Shown: positions 8,349-16,745 of the stretch, piece by piece | How positions within the stretch are numbered: the stretch's first letter is position 1 | How the letters are laid out: every line of letters begins with the position of its first letter | Origin: an uncultured Spirochaetota bacterium | GTDB taxonomy: Bacteria; Spirochaetota; Spirochaetia; JAFGXN01 | Direction: 5' to 3' | Length of the DNA: 64,000 nucleotides | Assembly (NCBI GenBank): GCA_944390005.1 | Contig: CALXOJ010000002.1 | Location: forward strand, 243,097-307,096 | The notes under the pieces: generated by a model | Databases searched by the model: none | What the model was told of the DNA's origin: nothing | The model's input: only the letters and a program-made list of their open reading frames with translations | Translations under genes and position numbers: made by a program

Positions 8349-9278
8349 TCAAAAAATCCGCATTTTTTTCATGAAAAACGCCAAAACGGCGGCAACAATC
8401 GCAATTCCGCCGGTTAAAAACCAGAATGTATGCGGATTCGATCCTCCGGGAAGCGCGACGTTCATTCCGTAAATACCGGAAACGATTGTCGGAATGCAGA
8501 GAATGATCGTGACGCCGGTCAATAACTTCATGGTTCGGTTCAGCTGAGTGTCCGCCAATGTCGCAAGCGTTTCGGCAACGCCGGTGATAATAGCGGTGTA
8601 CGTTCGAGCCATTTCCATCGCCTGTTCAATTTCAATAACGACATCCTGCATCAGTTCTTCCGTGTCCGGGTTTTCTCTAATGAAATCAAACCGTTTCAGC
8701 TTCAGCATGACCGATTCATTGGTTTTGATTGAATTGGAAAAATAAACCAAACTTTTTTGAAGACGCAGCATTTTTACGATTTCTTTATTGGAATAAGAAC
8801 GGATCATGTCCCGTTCAATGACGCTGCTCATCTGGTTGATTCGCTTCAGATAGTGGAGAAAGTAGGCAGCATTGCGGAAGAGCATTAAAAGGAGAAAACG
8901 GGTTTGGTTTTGAGTTGTAAATGATTTGAGCTTGCCCGAACAGAATGTTTCGATCAAAGGCAGTTTTTTGGTGCAGATCGTAACAATATAGTCTTTCATC
9001 AAAACGATGCCGAGCGGGATTGTGGAAAAGTAAGTGTTTTCCGTGCGGTCTTCAATCGGAACATCGATGATGATTAAAACGTGGTTCTCTTCCACCTCGA
9101 TATGGGCGCGTTCTTCTTCGTCTAATGCTGCTTTGATACTGTCAATGTCCAGTTCGATTTCCGCTGCAAGCGATTTGACTTCGTCAACAGTCGGCGCTAC
9201 CGCATTGATCCACGTTCCCGCTTCCAAAGAATCGCATTTTTCGATCGTTCGACCGACTGTTTTCAAAATTTCGACCAT
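8349..9278 (-). CDS. corA: CorA-family divalent cation transporter
   Basis: CorA proteins form pentameric inner-membrane Mg2+ (or Co2+/Ni2+) channels. This one has the usual long cytoplasmic N-terminal domain with helix-rich segments at residues 135-230. Two C-terminal membrane helices follow, the first ending in the selectivity signature YGMN (GMN at 271-273). The protein ends with the basic MKKMRIF. The 309-residue length is typical. GGAGG lies just upstream of the start but is placed inside a short hairpin. A 17-codon ORF and a larger hairpin precede it, suggesting translation-dependent control of Mg2+ uptake. Confidence 0.92.
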   Translation of the reverse strand: MVEILKTVGRTIEKCDSLEAGTWINAVAPTVDEVKSLAAEIELDIDSIKAALDEEERAHIEVEENHVLIIIDVPIEDRTENTYFSTIPLGIVLMKDYIVTICTKKLPLIETFCSGKLKSFTTQNQTRFLLLMLFRNAAYFLHYLKRINQMSSVIERDMIRSYSNKEIVKMLRLQKSLVYFSNSIKTNESVMLKLKRFDFIRENPDTEELMQDVVIEIEQAMEMARTYTAIITGVAETLATLADTQLNRTMKLLTGVTIILCIPTIVSGIYGMNVALPGGSNPHTFWFLTGGIAIVAAVLAFFMKKMRIF

Positions 9279-9282
9279 TTTT

Positions 9283-9365
9283 GCCTCCTTTGAATCCGGA
9301 GGCAGAGATCCCCCGGTTTAATGAAATGAAAAAAACTTCAAACACCGACAACTACCGGGGGTCTC
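9283..9365 (-). promoter_or_regulatory. corA leader hairpins (candidate attenuator)
   Basis: Read on the minus strand, codons 3-6 of the leader ORF (GAGACCCCCGG, 9365-9355) can pair with CCGGGGGATCTC (9316-9305), which begins just after the leader stop. Immediately downstream GCCTCC (9303-9298) pairs with GGAGGC (9288-9283), the corA ribosome binding site. A ribosome on the leader ORF would open the first hairpin. How that affects the second is an inference, but the geometry is that of a translation-coupled switch. Confidence 0.55.
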
Positions 9366-9371
9366 GTCCAT
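9318..9371 (-). CDS. putative corA leader peptide, 17 aa
   Basis: A short ORF encodes MDETPGSCRCLKFFSFH. It has its own AAAGGAG ribosome binding site 5 bases before the ATG and ends 39 bases before the corA start. The coding sequence forms one arm of an 11-bp hairpin, which argues that its job is regulatory. In enterobacteria the Mg2+ transporter genes mgtA and corA are controlled through short translated leaders (MgtL, CorL). This ORF shares only the architecture, not sequence. It has a single proline codon within the hairpin arm and a Phe-Phe near its end. No clear promoter was seen between the META lipoprotein gene and this ORF. Confidence 0.45.
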   Translation of the reverse strand: MDETPGSCRCLKFFSFH

Positions 9372-9412
9372 AAAAACTCCTTTTGGGTTTTCAATCGCCG
9401 TTGACGGCGCGA

Positions 9413-10219
9413 TTATTTTTCCTGTGTGTTTTCCGCTTTTGGCTGCGGTTTTTCCGTGAAAACGAGGATTACGCTGCCGTTCTCATCTTTCATCTTCAAA
9501 GTCGCTCCGGAAATCGTAAAAGCCGCCGCTTTGCCTAAAAGCGTCCGAAACTGCTCGGCCGCCTTCATCGCTTCTTCGGGACCCGCCATTAATGTGGCTC
9601 CGAGATCGGAAAACGAAATTGCGTTCCCGGCTTTTTCGGTATAACTGCCGAAGTAGCGATTGACGCCGTCGCTGCCGTAGACGCTGTAATCTTTACCGAA
9701 TTCGATGTCGGCAGGAAAATCAGCGCTTACGGAAACCAAAGCATCGCCGTCGTTGACAGCGGTTAAAATCCAGGCGGTGTTTTCCAGTCGGTTTTCGGCA
9801 AAGGTCATCAGTTTGGTTCCCGCTTCGTCAAAAAGTGTTAAAACGCCTTTTTTGATTTCAAACCGATTCGCTCTGATTAAGGTATCAAAAAAATGTTGTT
9901 CCAATTTCATCATATCGTTCGATCCCGCTTTCCGCGTGGCGCCGATATTGCTGATATTCAGTCTGTCGCCTTCGATTTTCACTAAGGAAAAAAAGTTGTT
10001 GACACAAGCCGTTCCCGTCGCCTGAGTATCTGTAAACGAAATTGTAATCGGAGAATTAATTTTTGTGTCGCGGATTGACTCTTCCGGAGCTATCAGTTGA
10101 CCTGTTTCATTGTCGGCGAGCCCCGTTAAACGCCACGATGCGCCTGTCAGAGTCCCTTCTTCCTCACAAGCAGTCAGGAAAAAAATTGTCAAAATCGAAA
10201 TAAGAAATGTTTTTTTCAT
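9413..10219 (-). CDS. lipoprotein with two META/HslJ-type domains
   Basis: The signal peptide ends in lipobox LTAC (Cys18), so a lipid-anchored periplasmic or surface protein is predicted. Two tandem copies of a roughly 110-residue META-like domain follow. The first starts at GTLTGASWRLTGLAD and the second at RLENTAWILTAVNDG, with the repeat phrase FSDLGATLMAG / ISNIGATRKAG in both. Such domains are found in HslJ and heat- or novobiocin-related envelope proteins; the activity is unknown. It is upstream of the corA leader and the two may share a transcript. Confidence 0.75.
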   Translation of the reverse strand: MKKTFLISILTIFFLTACEEEGTLTGASWRLTGLADNETGQLIAPEESIRDTKINSPITISFTDTQATGTACVNNFFSLVKIEGDRLNISNIGATRKAGSNDMMKLEQHFFDTLIRANRFEIKKGVLTLFDEAGTKLMTFAENRLENTAWILTAVNDGDALVSVSADFPADIEFGKDYSVYGSDGVNRYFGSYTEKAGNAISFSDLGATLMAGPEEAMKAAEQFRTLLGKAAAFTISGATLKMKDENGSVILVFTEKPQPKAENTQEK

Positions 10220-10303
10220 ATAAAAACCCTCTGCTTTTAATTGTACAGAAGAAAGAACTTAAAATCAATATCACATAGCAGAAAATTTCAGACTTTGCCT
10301 TAA

Positions 10304-10342
10304 AATGAAATGATTTACTTTTCATTATATATATGCTAAAAT
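10304..10342 (+). promoter_or_regulatory. promoter and candidate operator of the fucosidase operon
   Basis: TTTACT (10314-10319), a 17-base spacer and TAAAAT (10337-10342) form the promoter. An inverted repeat AATGAAA-N9-TTTCATT (10304-10326) covers the -35, the position expected for a repressor site. No regulator gene is adjacent. Confidence 0.55.
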
Positions 10343-10359
10343 AAATACACGGAGATAAT

Positions 10360-11841
10360 ATGAAGGCGATTCTTTTTATTCTGGGATTTGTTTTAACGGC
10401 GATTTCCTGCCGCGCCGATGTTTGGGAGGATAGAGAAGGATTTGTGGATCCGGCGAAAGTGCGGGCCGCCGCTATGATTAAACCTCATCCTCGGCAGTTG
10501 GCTTGGCAGCAGCTGGAACTGACCTGTTTTTTCCATTTTGGAATCAATACGTTTACCAATAAAGAGTGGGGGGACGGAACCGAAGATCCGAAACTGTTTA
10601 ATCCGACGGAGTTGGATTGCCGACAGTGGGTAAAGACGATAAAAGAGGCCGGCTTTAAATTGGCGATTTTAACAGCCAAGCATCACGACGGTTTTTGTTT
10701 GTGGCCTTCAAAGTACACGGATTACGATGTGGCGGCTTCTTCATACAAAAACGGTCAAGGCGACGTTGTTAAAGAATTTGTCGATGCATGTCGGGCAGAG
10801 GGCATAAAAATCGGAATTTATCTTTCGCCATGGGATCGTCACGAACAAACATATGGAACCGACGCTTACAACGACTATTTCAACAATCAGATCAACGAAA
10901 TTTTCGATCTTTACGGACCTGATATTGACGAATTCTGGTTTGACGGCGCCAACGGGGAAGGGCCCAACGGTAAAAAGCAGGTTTACGATTGGAACCGTTT
11001 TTATAAGACTATCCGTGAACGCAACGACAACTGCGTGATTGCTGTCAGCGGTCCTGACGTTCGGTGGGTCGGCAACGAATCAGGGTTGGCTCGGGAATCT
11101 GAGTGGAGTGTTGTTCCCGCAACAGCCATGGATCAGGACGATATTTCCGCCGCTTTTGAAGAGGGCGGATTTCACTATGATGATATTTCTCCGGAAGAGA
11201 TGGCAGATCTGGGAATTACTCCTTACGAATATGATGATATGGGCGATCGCGTCGCTATTTCCGCTGCGGAAGAGGCAATTTGGTATCCCGCCGAATGCGA
11301 CACATCCATTCGGCCGGGTTGGTTCTATCACAAATCACAGAACGGATTGGTCAAATCTTTATCGAAGTTAATGGATATTTATTATAAATCAGTCGGCCGC
11401 AATTCGGTATTATTGCTGAATATTCCGCCGGATCAGCGCGGTTTGCTGCATGACAGAGACGTTAAACGGTTAACCGATTTCGGCAACACAATCAGAGATG
11501 TTTTCGGTAATAATAAGGCTGCCGGAGCTGTGAGAACCGATTCGGAAGTGACGGGCGAGGATTATCAAATGACAATAGAGCTTGATCTCGGATCGGAAGA
11601 GTGGATTAACCGTCTGAGCATCGGCGAGAATATTGCCAACGGACAGCGTGTTGAAAAATTTGCTCTTGAGGTTTGGACCGGATGGAAGTGGAAAGAAGTC
11701 GTGCGTTCCACAACCATCGGATATAAACGGCTTTTGAAATTTCCGCTGCAGAAAGCTCAAAAGGTGCGTATCAACATTGTCCAGTCGAGATATATTCCGG
11801 AAATCTCTTCAATCGGGCTTTATTACAGTTCATTATATTGA
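10360..11841 (+). CDS. alpha-L-fucosidase, GH29, lipoprotein
   Basis: The GH29 fold is clear from FFHFGINTFTNKEWGDG, LTAKHHDGFCLWPS and the nucleophile segment EFWFDGANGEG (Asp195). The signal peptide ends in AISC (Cys17), so the enzyme is a predicted lipoprotein acting outside the cytoplasm. The last 110 residues form a beta-rich domain, like the carbohydrate-binding F5/8-type modules appended to many fucosidases. GH29 enzymes release terminal alpha-linked fucose from glycans. It is the first gene of an operon with a KDPG aldolase and a KDG kinase. The ribosome binding site is GGAG, 6 bases before the ATG. Confidence 0.9.
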   Translation: MKAILFILGFVLTAISCRADVWEDREGFVDPAKVRAAAMIKPHPRQLAWQQLELTCFFHFGINTFTNKEWGDGTEDPKLFNPTELDCRQWVKTIKEAGFKLAILTAKHHDGFCLWPSKYTDYDVAASSYKNGQGDVVKEFVDACRAEGIKIGIYLSPWDRHEQTYGTDAYNDYFNNQINEIFDLYGPDIDEFWFDGANGEGPNGKKQVYDWNRFYKTIRERNDNCVIAVSGPDVRWVGNESGLARESEWSVVPATAMDQDDISAAFEEGGFHYDDISPEEMADLGITPYEYDDMGDRVAISAAEEAIWYPAECDTSIRPGWFYHKSQNGLVKSLSKLMDIYYKSVGRNSVLLLNIPPDQRGLLHDRDVKRLTDFGNTIRDVFGNNKAAGAVRTDSEVTGEDYQMTIELDLGSEEWINRLSIGENIANGQRVEKFALEVWTGWKWKEVVRSTTIGYKRLLKFPLQKAQKVRINIVQSRYIPEISSIGLYYSSLY

Positions 11842-11845
11842 GGCA

Positions 11846-12421
11846 ATGGATTTTTTTCAGTATCTTCAAAAAGAGGAATTCCTGCCGTTGATTTCGACTG
11901 AACCGGCAGAGGCTGAAAAGGCGGCGGAATTTTTCATTTCACACGGTTTGACCTGCTTGGAAATTCCGCTGCGCAGTGACAGCGCTTTGGAAACGATTGC
12001 ACTGTTAAAAACACGCCACCCTGATTTAAAAGCGGTTGCCGGTACCGTTTTAAGCGGAAAATCGGCGACAGCGGCGGTTGAAGCCGGCGCATCGGCATTA
12101 ATTTCGCCCGGTTGGTCGCAAGAGGTTTTCAGTGAAGCGGAGCGCCGGGGCGTTCCGTATTTGCCGGGCGTCTTCACCGCGACGGAAGTTCAAACCGCTT
12201 TGGAGTTCGGCTGCCGTTACTTGAAATTTTTTCCGGCAGCGGCGGCCGGCGTCGGTTATCTGAAAGCGCTGTCGGCGGCTTTTTTTGCCGCCGGAGTTCG
12301 GTTTATGCCGACAGGCGGCATTAATCATAACAACTATCGATCTTTTTTGGAGTTGCCATCCGTATTTTGTGTTTCCGGATCGGATTTTAAATCGGTTTTT
12401 TTGAAGGATGACGGCGAATGA
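11846..12421 (+). CDS. eda: KDPG/KHG aldolase
   Basis: Class I aldolase of 191 residues that cleaves 2-keto-3-deoxy-6-phosphogluconate to pyruvate and glyceraldehyde 3-phosphate. The family features are the LTCLEIPLRSDSALETI strand, AGTVLSG, the Schiff-base lysine in YLKFFPA, and the phosphate-binding FMPTGGI. The catalytic Glu is in LEIPLRS, a variant of the usual EVTLRT. It starts 4 bases after the fucosidase stop with a weak GAGG site, and its end overlaps the KDG kinase start as ATGA, so all three are co-translated. Together with the kinase it forms the lower Entner-Doudoroff route for hexuronates or anhydrogalactose. Confidence 0.88.
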   Translation: MDFFQYLQKEEFLPLISTEPAEAEKAAEFFISHGLTCLEIPLRSDSALETIALLKTRHPDLKAVAGTVLSGKSATAAVEAGASALISPGWSQEVFSEAERRGVPYLPGVFTATEVQTALEFGCRYLKFFPAAAAGVGYLKALSAAFFAAGVRFMPTGGINHNNYRSFLELPSVFCVSGSDFKSVFLKDDGE

Positions 12422-13446
12422 GAGAACGCTTCGATTTGGTTTCATTGGGCGAGGTGATGCTTCGTTTGGATCCCGGAGAGCGGAGAATTGCGCAGGCGCG
12501 AAATTTTTCAGTGTGGGAAGGCGGAGGAGAATACAATCCGGCTCGAGCGTTTGCTTCGTGTTTCGGTTTGCGAAGCGCCGTCGTGACGGCGTTGGCCGAC
12601 AACCCTGTCGGTCGTCTGATTCGGAATTTGATTGCCGAAGGCGGAACCGACAGCCGCTGGGTTCGGATGATTCCGTTTGACGGAATCGGAGAGAGTGTGC
12701 GCAACGGTTTGAATTTCACAGAACGGGGATTCGGTTTGCGTGCGCCGGTTGGATGCAGCGATCGCGGTCACAGCGCTGCTTCGCAAATGAAGGCAGACGA
12801 CTTTGATTGGGATGAAATTTTTTCAATGACAGATCGGTTTCATACCGGGGGAATTTTTGCGTCACTGTCGAAAACTTCTGCGCAAACAGCCGCTGCGGCG
12901 GTGGAGGCTGCCCGCGATCGAGGAGTCAGCGTTTCGTTCGATTTGAATTATCGTCCATCGCTGTGGAAAAACCGCGGCGGAAAAGAGGCGGCTGTCAGTC
13001 TTTTCGAAACATTTGCGGAACAGGCGGATTTCCTTTTTGGCAGCGAGGAGGATTATGCGCTTTTGATCGGCGAAACGGAGGCGGTTTTTCCCGAAGTATT
13101 GTCGAAGGTATTGAAGCGTTTCCCCAATTTGAAAGGCTGCGGGGCTTCTCACCGTCGTGTTTTGACAGCATCCGATCACCGATGGCAGTGTTTTTTTTCC
13201 GACCGCAAACGTACGGTCTCTTCCCGCGAATACGAGCTGCCGATTCTCGATCGGGTCGGCGGTGGAGACGGGTTTGTCGCCGGATTTTTGGCTGCATCGG
13301 TTTACGGAGAAGAAGTCTCTGAGGCGGTGGAGTGGGGAGCGGCTCACGGTGCGCTGGTCATGTCGACGCCCGGAGATGTTTCGTTTGCATCGGCGGAAGA
13401 GGTAAAAGCGCTGGTTGCCGGCAAGGAACGGCGGATTGAGCGGTAA
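12418..13446 (+). CDS. PfkB-family sugar kinase, probable KDG kinase
   Basis: Ribokinase-fold kinase of 342 residues. The N-terminal glycine-rich substrate motif EGGGEYNPARAFA resembles the GGAEANVA motif of 2-keto-3-deoxygluconate kinases, and the PfkB signature 2 with catalytic Asp is present (DRVGGGDGFVAGF). Overlap with the KDPG aldolase gene (ATGA) supports the assignment, since KDG kinase makes the substrate of that aldolase. A different 2-keto-3-deoxy sugar acid such as KDGal is possible. The substrate pool may come from uronic acids or 3,6-anhydrogalactose released from polysaccharides by the enzymes encoded 12-25 kb downstream; that link is inference. Confidence 0.8.
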   Translation: MRERFDLVSLGEVMLRLDPGERRIAQARNFSVWEGGGEYNPARAFASCFGLRSAVVTALADNPVGRLIRNLIAEGGTDSRWVRMIPFDGIGESVRNGLNFTERGFGLRAPVGCSDRGHSAASQMKADDFDWDEIFSMTDRFHTGGIFASLSKTSAQTAAAAVEAARDRGVSVSFDLNYRPSLWKNRGGKEAAVSLFETFAEQADFLFGSEEDYALLIGETEAVFPEVLSKVLKRFPNLKGCGASHRRVLTASDHRWQCFFSDRKRTVSSREYELPILDRVGGGDGFVAGFLAASVYGEEVSEAVEWGAAHGALVMSTPGDVSFASAEEVKALVAGKERRIER

Positions 13447-13479
13447 AACGCTTGCTTTTTCGGAATTTTCGGTTATAAT
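13445..13479 (+). promoter_or_regulatory. promoter of YwaF-like gene, predicted leaderless
   Basis: TTGCTT (13452-13457), a 16-base spacer and a perfect TATAAT (13474-13479), with AAAACGC (13445-13451) abutting the -35. Only 8 bases lie between the -10 and the ATG and none resembles a Shine-Dalgarno site. Confidence 0.6.
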
Positions 13480-13487
13480 AAAACAAT

Positions 13488-14261
13488 ATGGAAAGATTTT
13501 TCGGATTTGGAGAGGATTATTTTCATCAGTACGGCCGCTTTGAGACGTTTTCGATTGAACATTTATTGATGTTGGTCGGCTGTATTGCTTTGTGGATTTT
13601 AATTCCGCTGTCAATGCGCAATCGAAGCGAGAAGGCGCAGGCCGTATTTCGAATTTCGTTGGCGTGTTTCATGCTGTTTACGGAATCGACATGGTACATT
13701 TGGTACGGACTTCAGCACGGTCTGGATGTCAAAGTCAGTTTGCCGCTGCAGTTGTGCAGCTTCGCTCTTTACTCTTCGGTTTTGCTGCTTTTTACCGGAA
13801 AACAGATTTTTTTTGAACTTTCTTATTTTTTGGGACTGGGCGGCGCACTGCAGGCGCTGATTACACCGAATTTGGAGTATCACTTTCTTCATGTTCGCTG
13901 GTTCCATTTTACGGTGATTCATTTTACGCTGATTCTTGTCCCGCTTTACTTCATCATTGTTCAAAAGTATCGGATTACGTATAAGTCGCTGTTTCGCGTC
14001 ATGGGAATCTCAACAGGTCTGATGGCGTTTGTGATGATTATGAATCAGATTCTCGGCGCCAATTACATGTTTATCAACGGGCAGCCGGAATTTCCGTCTA
14101 TGATTGACATTTTTGTGAAAATTTTCGGACCGTGGCCGTTTTACATCGTCGGAATGCTGCTGCTTGCGTTTTTTATCTTTATTGTTCTTTACTTGCCGTT
14201 TGGAGAGCGGCAGCTGGCGGCTTTCCTGCGCGAACGTCGGGCTGCTCGAAAAGATTTTTAA
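13488..14261 (+). CDS. YwaF/TIGR02206-type integral membrane protein
   Basis: A 257-residue polytopic protein with about seven membrane helices and conserved family features: FSIEHLLML near the start, LPLQLCSF, and HFTVIHFTLILVPLYF in the middle. The family (B. subtilis YwaF and relatives) has no established biochemical role. It follows the KDG kinase on the same strand but has its own promoter, whose -10 is 8 bases from the start codon, predicting a leaderless message. The tail FLRERRAARKDF is cytoplasmic and basic. Confidence 0.75.
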   Translation: MERFFGFGEDYFHQYGRFETFSIEHLLMLVGCIALWILIPLSMRNRSEKAQAVFRISLACFMLFTESTWYIWYGLQHGLDVKVSLPLQLCSFALYSSVLLLFTGKQIFFELSYFLGLGGALQALITPNLEYHFLHVRWFHFTVIHFTLILVPLYFIIVQKYRITYKSLFRVMGISTGLMAFVMIMNQILGANYMFINGQPEFPSMIDIFVKIFGPWPFYIVGMLLLAFFIFIVLYLPFGERQLAAFLRERRAARKDF

Positions 14262-14301
14262 AACAGCGTTTGATTTTTTTTCGATAATAGAAAGAAAGGA
14301 G

Positions 14302-14330
14302 TTGACAAAGGCAGGGTTTTACTTTATAAT
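14302..14330 (+). promoter_or_regulatory. rubrerythrin promoter, perfect consensus
   Basis: TTGACA (14302-14307), 17 bases, TATAAT (14325-14330): an exact sigma70 consensus promoter. The 30-base leader has an ACGGAGG ribosome binding site, so strong expression is expected. Confidence 0.9.
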
Positions 14331-14363
14331 AAGTACAAAGTTTAAATCATTACGGAGGACGAT

Positions 14364-14900
14364 ATGAACTTGAAAGGCTCCAAAACGGAGAAAAACTTAA
14401 TGACGGCTTTTGCCGGTGAATCTCAGGCGCGTAATAAGTACACTTATTATGCGAGCAAAGCGAAAAAAGAAGGCTTTGAACAAATCGCGGCGATTTTCCA
14501 GGAAACGGCGGATAACGAAAAAGAACACGCTAAAATTTGGTTCAAACTTTTGCATGACGGTATCCAAGATACGGCAACAAACCTGAAGGATGCGGCTGCC
14601 GGAGAAAATTACGAGTGGACCGATATGTACGCAACTTTCGCCAAGGAAGCGAAGGAAGAAGGTTTTGATCAAATCGCATTTTTGTTTGAATCGGTTGCAA
14701 AGATCGAAAAAGAGCACGAAGAACGCTACAAAGCGTTGCTGAAAAATGTGGAAACAAACTCCGTGTTCAAAAAGACCGAAAAAACGGTGTGGATCTGCCG
14801 CAACTGCGGACATATTTATGACGGTCCTGAAGCACCGAAAAAATGTCCGGTCTGCGATCACCCGCAGGCATATTTTCAATTGCGAGTGATTTCTTACTGA
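14364..14900 (+). CDS. rbr: rubrerythrin
   Basis: Non-haem di-iron peroxidase that reduces hydrogen peroxide in anaerobes and microaerophiles. The four-helix domain carries the two ExxH iron-binding helices ([15 protein letters not shown] and [15 protein letters not shown]). A C-terminal rubredoxin-like domain has paired Cys-x-x-Cys motifs ([10 protein letters not shown] and CPVCDHP). The 178-residue length is standard. The consensus-perfect promoter implies a constitutively abundant protein, which suggests an oxygen-sensitive lifestyle. A bidirectional terminator follows. Confidence 0.95.
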   Translation: MNLKGSKTEKNLMTAFAGESQARNKYTYYASKAKKEGFEQIAAIFQETADNEKEHAKIWFKLLHDGIQDTATNLKDAAAGENYEWTDMYATFAKEAKEEGFDQIAFLFESVAKIEKEHEERYKALLKNVETNSVFKKTEKTVWICRNCGHIYDGPEAPKKCPVCDHPQAYFQLRVISY

Positions 14901-14932
14901 AAAAAAGGCTGCCGAAAGGCAGCCTTTTTATT
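14901..14932. terminator. bidirectional terminator between rbr and argA
   Basis: AAAAAGGCTGCC and GGCAGCCTTTTT flank a GAAA tetraloop. There are T-runs on both strands, so it can end both the rubrerythrin and the argG-argA transcripts. Confidence 0.9.
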
Positions 14933-14953
14933 AAACGATTTTGTTTTGCGGCG

Positions 14954-15418
14954 TCACAAATCCAGAAACATCGCCGTTTCATCGCACTGTTCGAGTTTCG
15001 GACACTCCAGACATTCCCTCCACATTTTCCGAGGAAATTGATCTTTATCGGTGACCTGAAAACCGATTTTTTTGAAAAATCCGACCTGATAGGTCAGCGC
15101 AATGATCTTCGGAAATCCGAGTTCTTTGGCCCGTTTTATCAGCGAACGGCACAGCATGGTTCCGATTCCTTTGCCTTGATATTCGTCGGCAACTGCCAGT
15201 GCCATAATTTCCGCCATGTCCGTCCACAGCGGCGTTAACGCCGCGCAGGCGACCACCTCCTTTTCGGTGGTTTCAACCACCGAAAAGTTGTTAAGCATGG
15301 TGATGATTTTGTATTTGCTTCTCGGAAGCATCAAGCCCGCCTGCGCATGATCGTTTGTCAGATGAAAAACAGCGTTAACATCGTGCACAGTCGCCGGCCG
15401 TACCGTAAACTCTGTCAT
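14954..15418 (-). CDS. argA: N-acetylglutamate synthase, short GNAT type
   Basis: A 154-residue GNAT acetyltransferase with the acetyl-CoA loop EYQGKGIGTML and the C-terminal signature FPRKMWRECLECPKLEQCDE, which is characteristic of stand-alone ArgA enzymes. It makes N-acetylglutamate from acetyl-CoA and glutamate, the entry to arginine synthesis. The start overlaps the argG stop as ATGA, so it is co-translated with the last pathway gene present here. No amino-acid-kinase regulatory domain is fused, unlike E. coli ArgA. Confidence 0.88.
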   Translation of the reverse strand: MTEFTVRPATVHDVNAVFHLTNDHAQAGLMLPRSKYKIITMLNNFSVVETTEKEVVACAALTPLWTDMAEIMALAVADEYQGKGIGTMLCRSLIKRAKELGFPKIIALTYQVGFFKKIGFQVTDKDQFPRKMWRECLECPKLEQCDETAMFLDL

Positions 15419-16641
15419 TTTTTTTCCTTTTTCGCATTCTTTCTGACGTAGGAAACAACTTTTGTCGGCAATCCGAAGAGGTTGATGAAACCTCCGGCGT
15501 CTTTGTGGTTGTACGATGATTCGCCGAAAGAGGCCAATTCTTCATTATAAATCGAATACGGCGAAGTGCGGCCGACAATGATGATGTTTCCTTTATACAA
15601 AGCGACAGTGACCGAACCGGTGGTGTAGGCGCAGGCATTTTCCATAAACGCTTCCAAGGCTTCCCTCGCCGGCGAGTACCATTTTCCGGTATAGAGCAGT
15701 TCCGCATAATTGATGGAGAGGTGCTGCTTCAGACTCAGGGTGTCAGCGTCGAGAGTCAGCATTTCCAATTCCCGCAGCGCGGTGTAGAGAACGGTTCCGG
15801 CAGGCGTTTCATAAACACCGCGGCTTTTCATTCCGACAGTGCGGCTTTCAACCAAATCGGCGCGCCCGATTCCGTTTTCCCCTCCAAGCTTATTCAATGT
15901 CATAATGATGTCGGTTCCCGACATTTTCTTTCCGTTTAATCCGACAGGAATTCCTTTTTCGAAATCAATGGTAATCTCTGTCTCTTTGTCGGGCGCGGCT
16001 TGCGGTGAAACCGTCAGCTGAAACAACGATTCCTGAGGGCGATTGGCAGGATTCTCTAAATCGGCGCCTTCGTGACTCATGTGCCACATATTCCAATCGC
16101 GTGAATAAATATTCTTTTTCGTGATATTTCCGAGCGGGACGTTGTGCGCCTGCGCGTAATCGATTGCCTGTTCACGGCTGTGAATATCCCAAATCCGCCA
16201 CGGAGCGATGATTTCTAATTCGGGGGCAATTGATTTAAACGTCAGTTCAAAACGAACCTGATCGTTGCCTTTTCCCGTGCATCCGTGACAAACGGCATCG
16301 GCTTTTTCCTTTAAGGCAATTTCGGCGATGTGTTTGGCCTGCAACGGACGCGCGATTGATGTCCCCAGAAGGTACTTGCCTTCGTAAACGGCGCCGGCAC
16401 GGGTCATCGGAAAAATCAAATCCTGCGCCAACTCTTCTTTGATATCTAAAATGTAGAGTTTTGAAGCACCGGAAGCTTTCGCTTTCTCTTTCATGGCGTC
16501 CCAATCTTCTTTTTGACCGACATCGGTGCAAACTCCAATGATTTCGGCGTTGTTGTAATTCTCTTTCAGCCACGGAATGATAATCGATGTATCCAATCCG
16601 CCGGAGTACGCCAAAACAATTTTTTTGATTTCTTTATCCAT
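15415..16641 (-). CDS. argG: argininosuccinate synthase
   Basis: Ligates citrulline and aspartate using ATP. The N-terminal PP-loop VLAYSGGLDTSIIIPWL and the downstream segments CTGKGNDQVRFE and YSRDWNMWHMSHEGADLE are diagnostic. I chose MDKEIKK as the start (408 residues) because AAGGAG lies just upstream; a longer frame would read through the ARG box. It has its own promoter covered by a perfect 14-bp inverted repeat and is followed by argA with an ATGA overlap. argH and argF are not in the window. Confidence 0.95.
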   Translation of the reverse strand: MDKEIKKIVLAYSGGLDTSIIIPWLKENYNNAEIIGVCTDVGQKEDWDAMKEKAKASGASKLYILDIKEELAQDLIFPMTRAGAVYEGKYLLGTSIARPLQAKHIAEIALKEKADAVCHGCTGKGNDQVRFELTFKSIAPELEIIAPWRIWDIHSREQAIDYAQAHNVPLGNITKKNIYSRDWNMWHMSHEGADLENPANRPQESLFQLTVSPQAAPDKETEITIDFEKGIPVGLNGKKMSGTDIIMTLNKLGGENGIGRADLVESRTVGMKSRGVYETPAGTVLYTALRELEMLTLDADTLSLKQHLSINYAELLYTGKWYSPAREALEAFMENACAYTTGSVTVALYKGNIIIVGRTSPYSIYNEELASFGESSYNHKDAGGFINLFGLPTKVVSYVRKNAKKEKK

Positions 16642-16656
16642 AAAAAAGTTCTCCTT

Positions 16657-16692
16657 TTGTATATTTATTTTTAATTTTAAATAAATATACAA
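16657..16692. promoter_or_regulatory. ARG box (ArgR operator) at argG
   Basis: TTGTATATTTATTT (16657-16670) is repeated as a perfect inverted copy (16679-16692) across an 8-base spacer. The AT-rich palindrome matches the style of ArgR/AhrC operators and shares TTGTATATTTAT with the argR promoter. Confidence 0.8.
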
Positions 16693-16712
16693 TAATTTTT
16701 TTCTTTCATCAA
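16684..16712 (-). promoter_or_regulatory. argG promoter
   Basis: TTGATG (16712-16707), 17 bases and TATATT (16689-16684) on the minus strand. The -10 lies inside one arm of the ARG box, so bound ArgR would exclude polymerase. Confidence 0.75.
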
Positions 16713-16745
16713 CCCTTTTGCCGAAATTCTCGGAAATGTTCGGTT

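Noticed and set aside
9279..9412. A Mg2+ riboswitch (M-box) upstream of corA
   Set aside because: The interval is only about 130 bases and shows two simple hairpins with an ORF, not the three-arm M-box layout.
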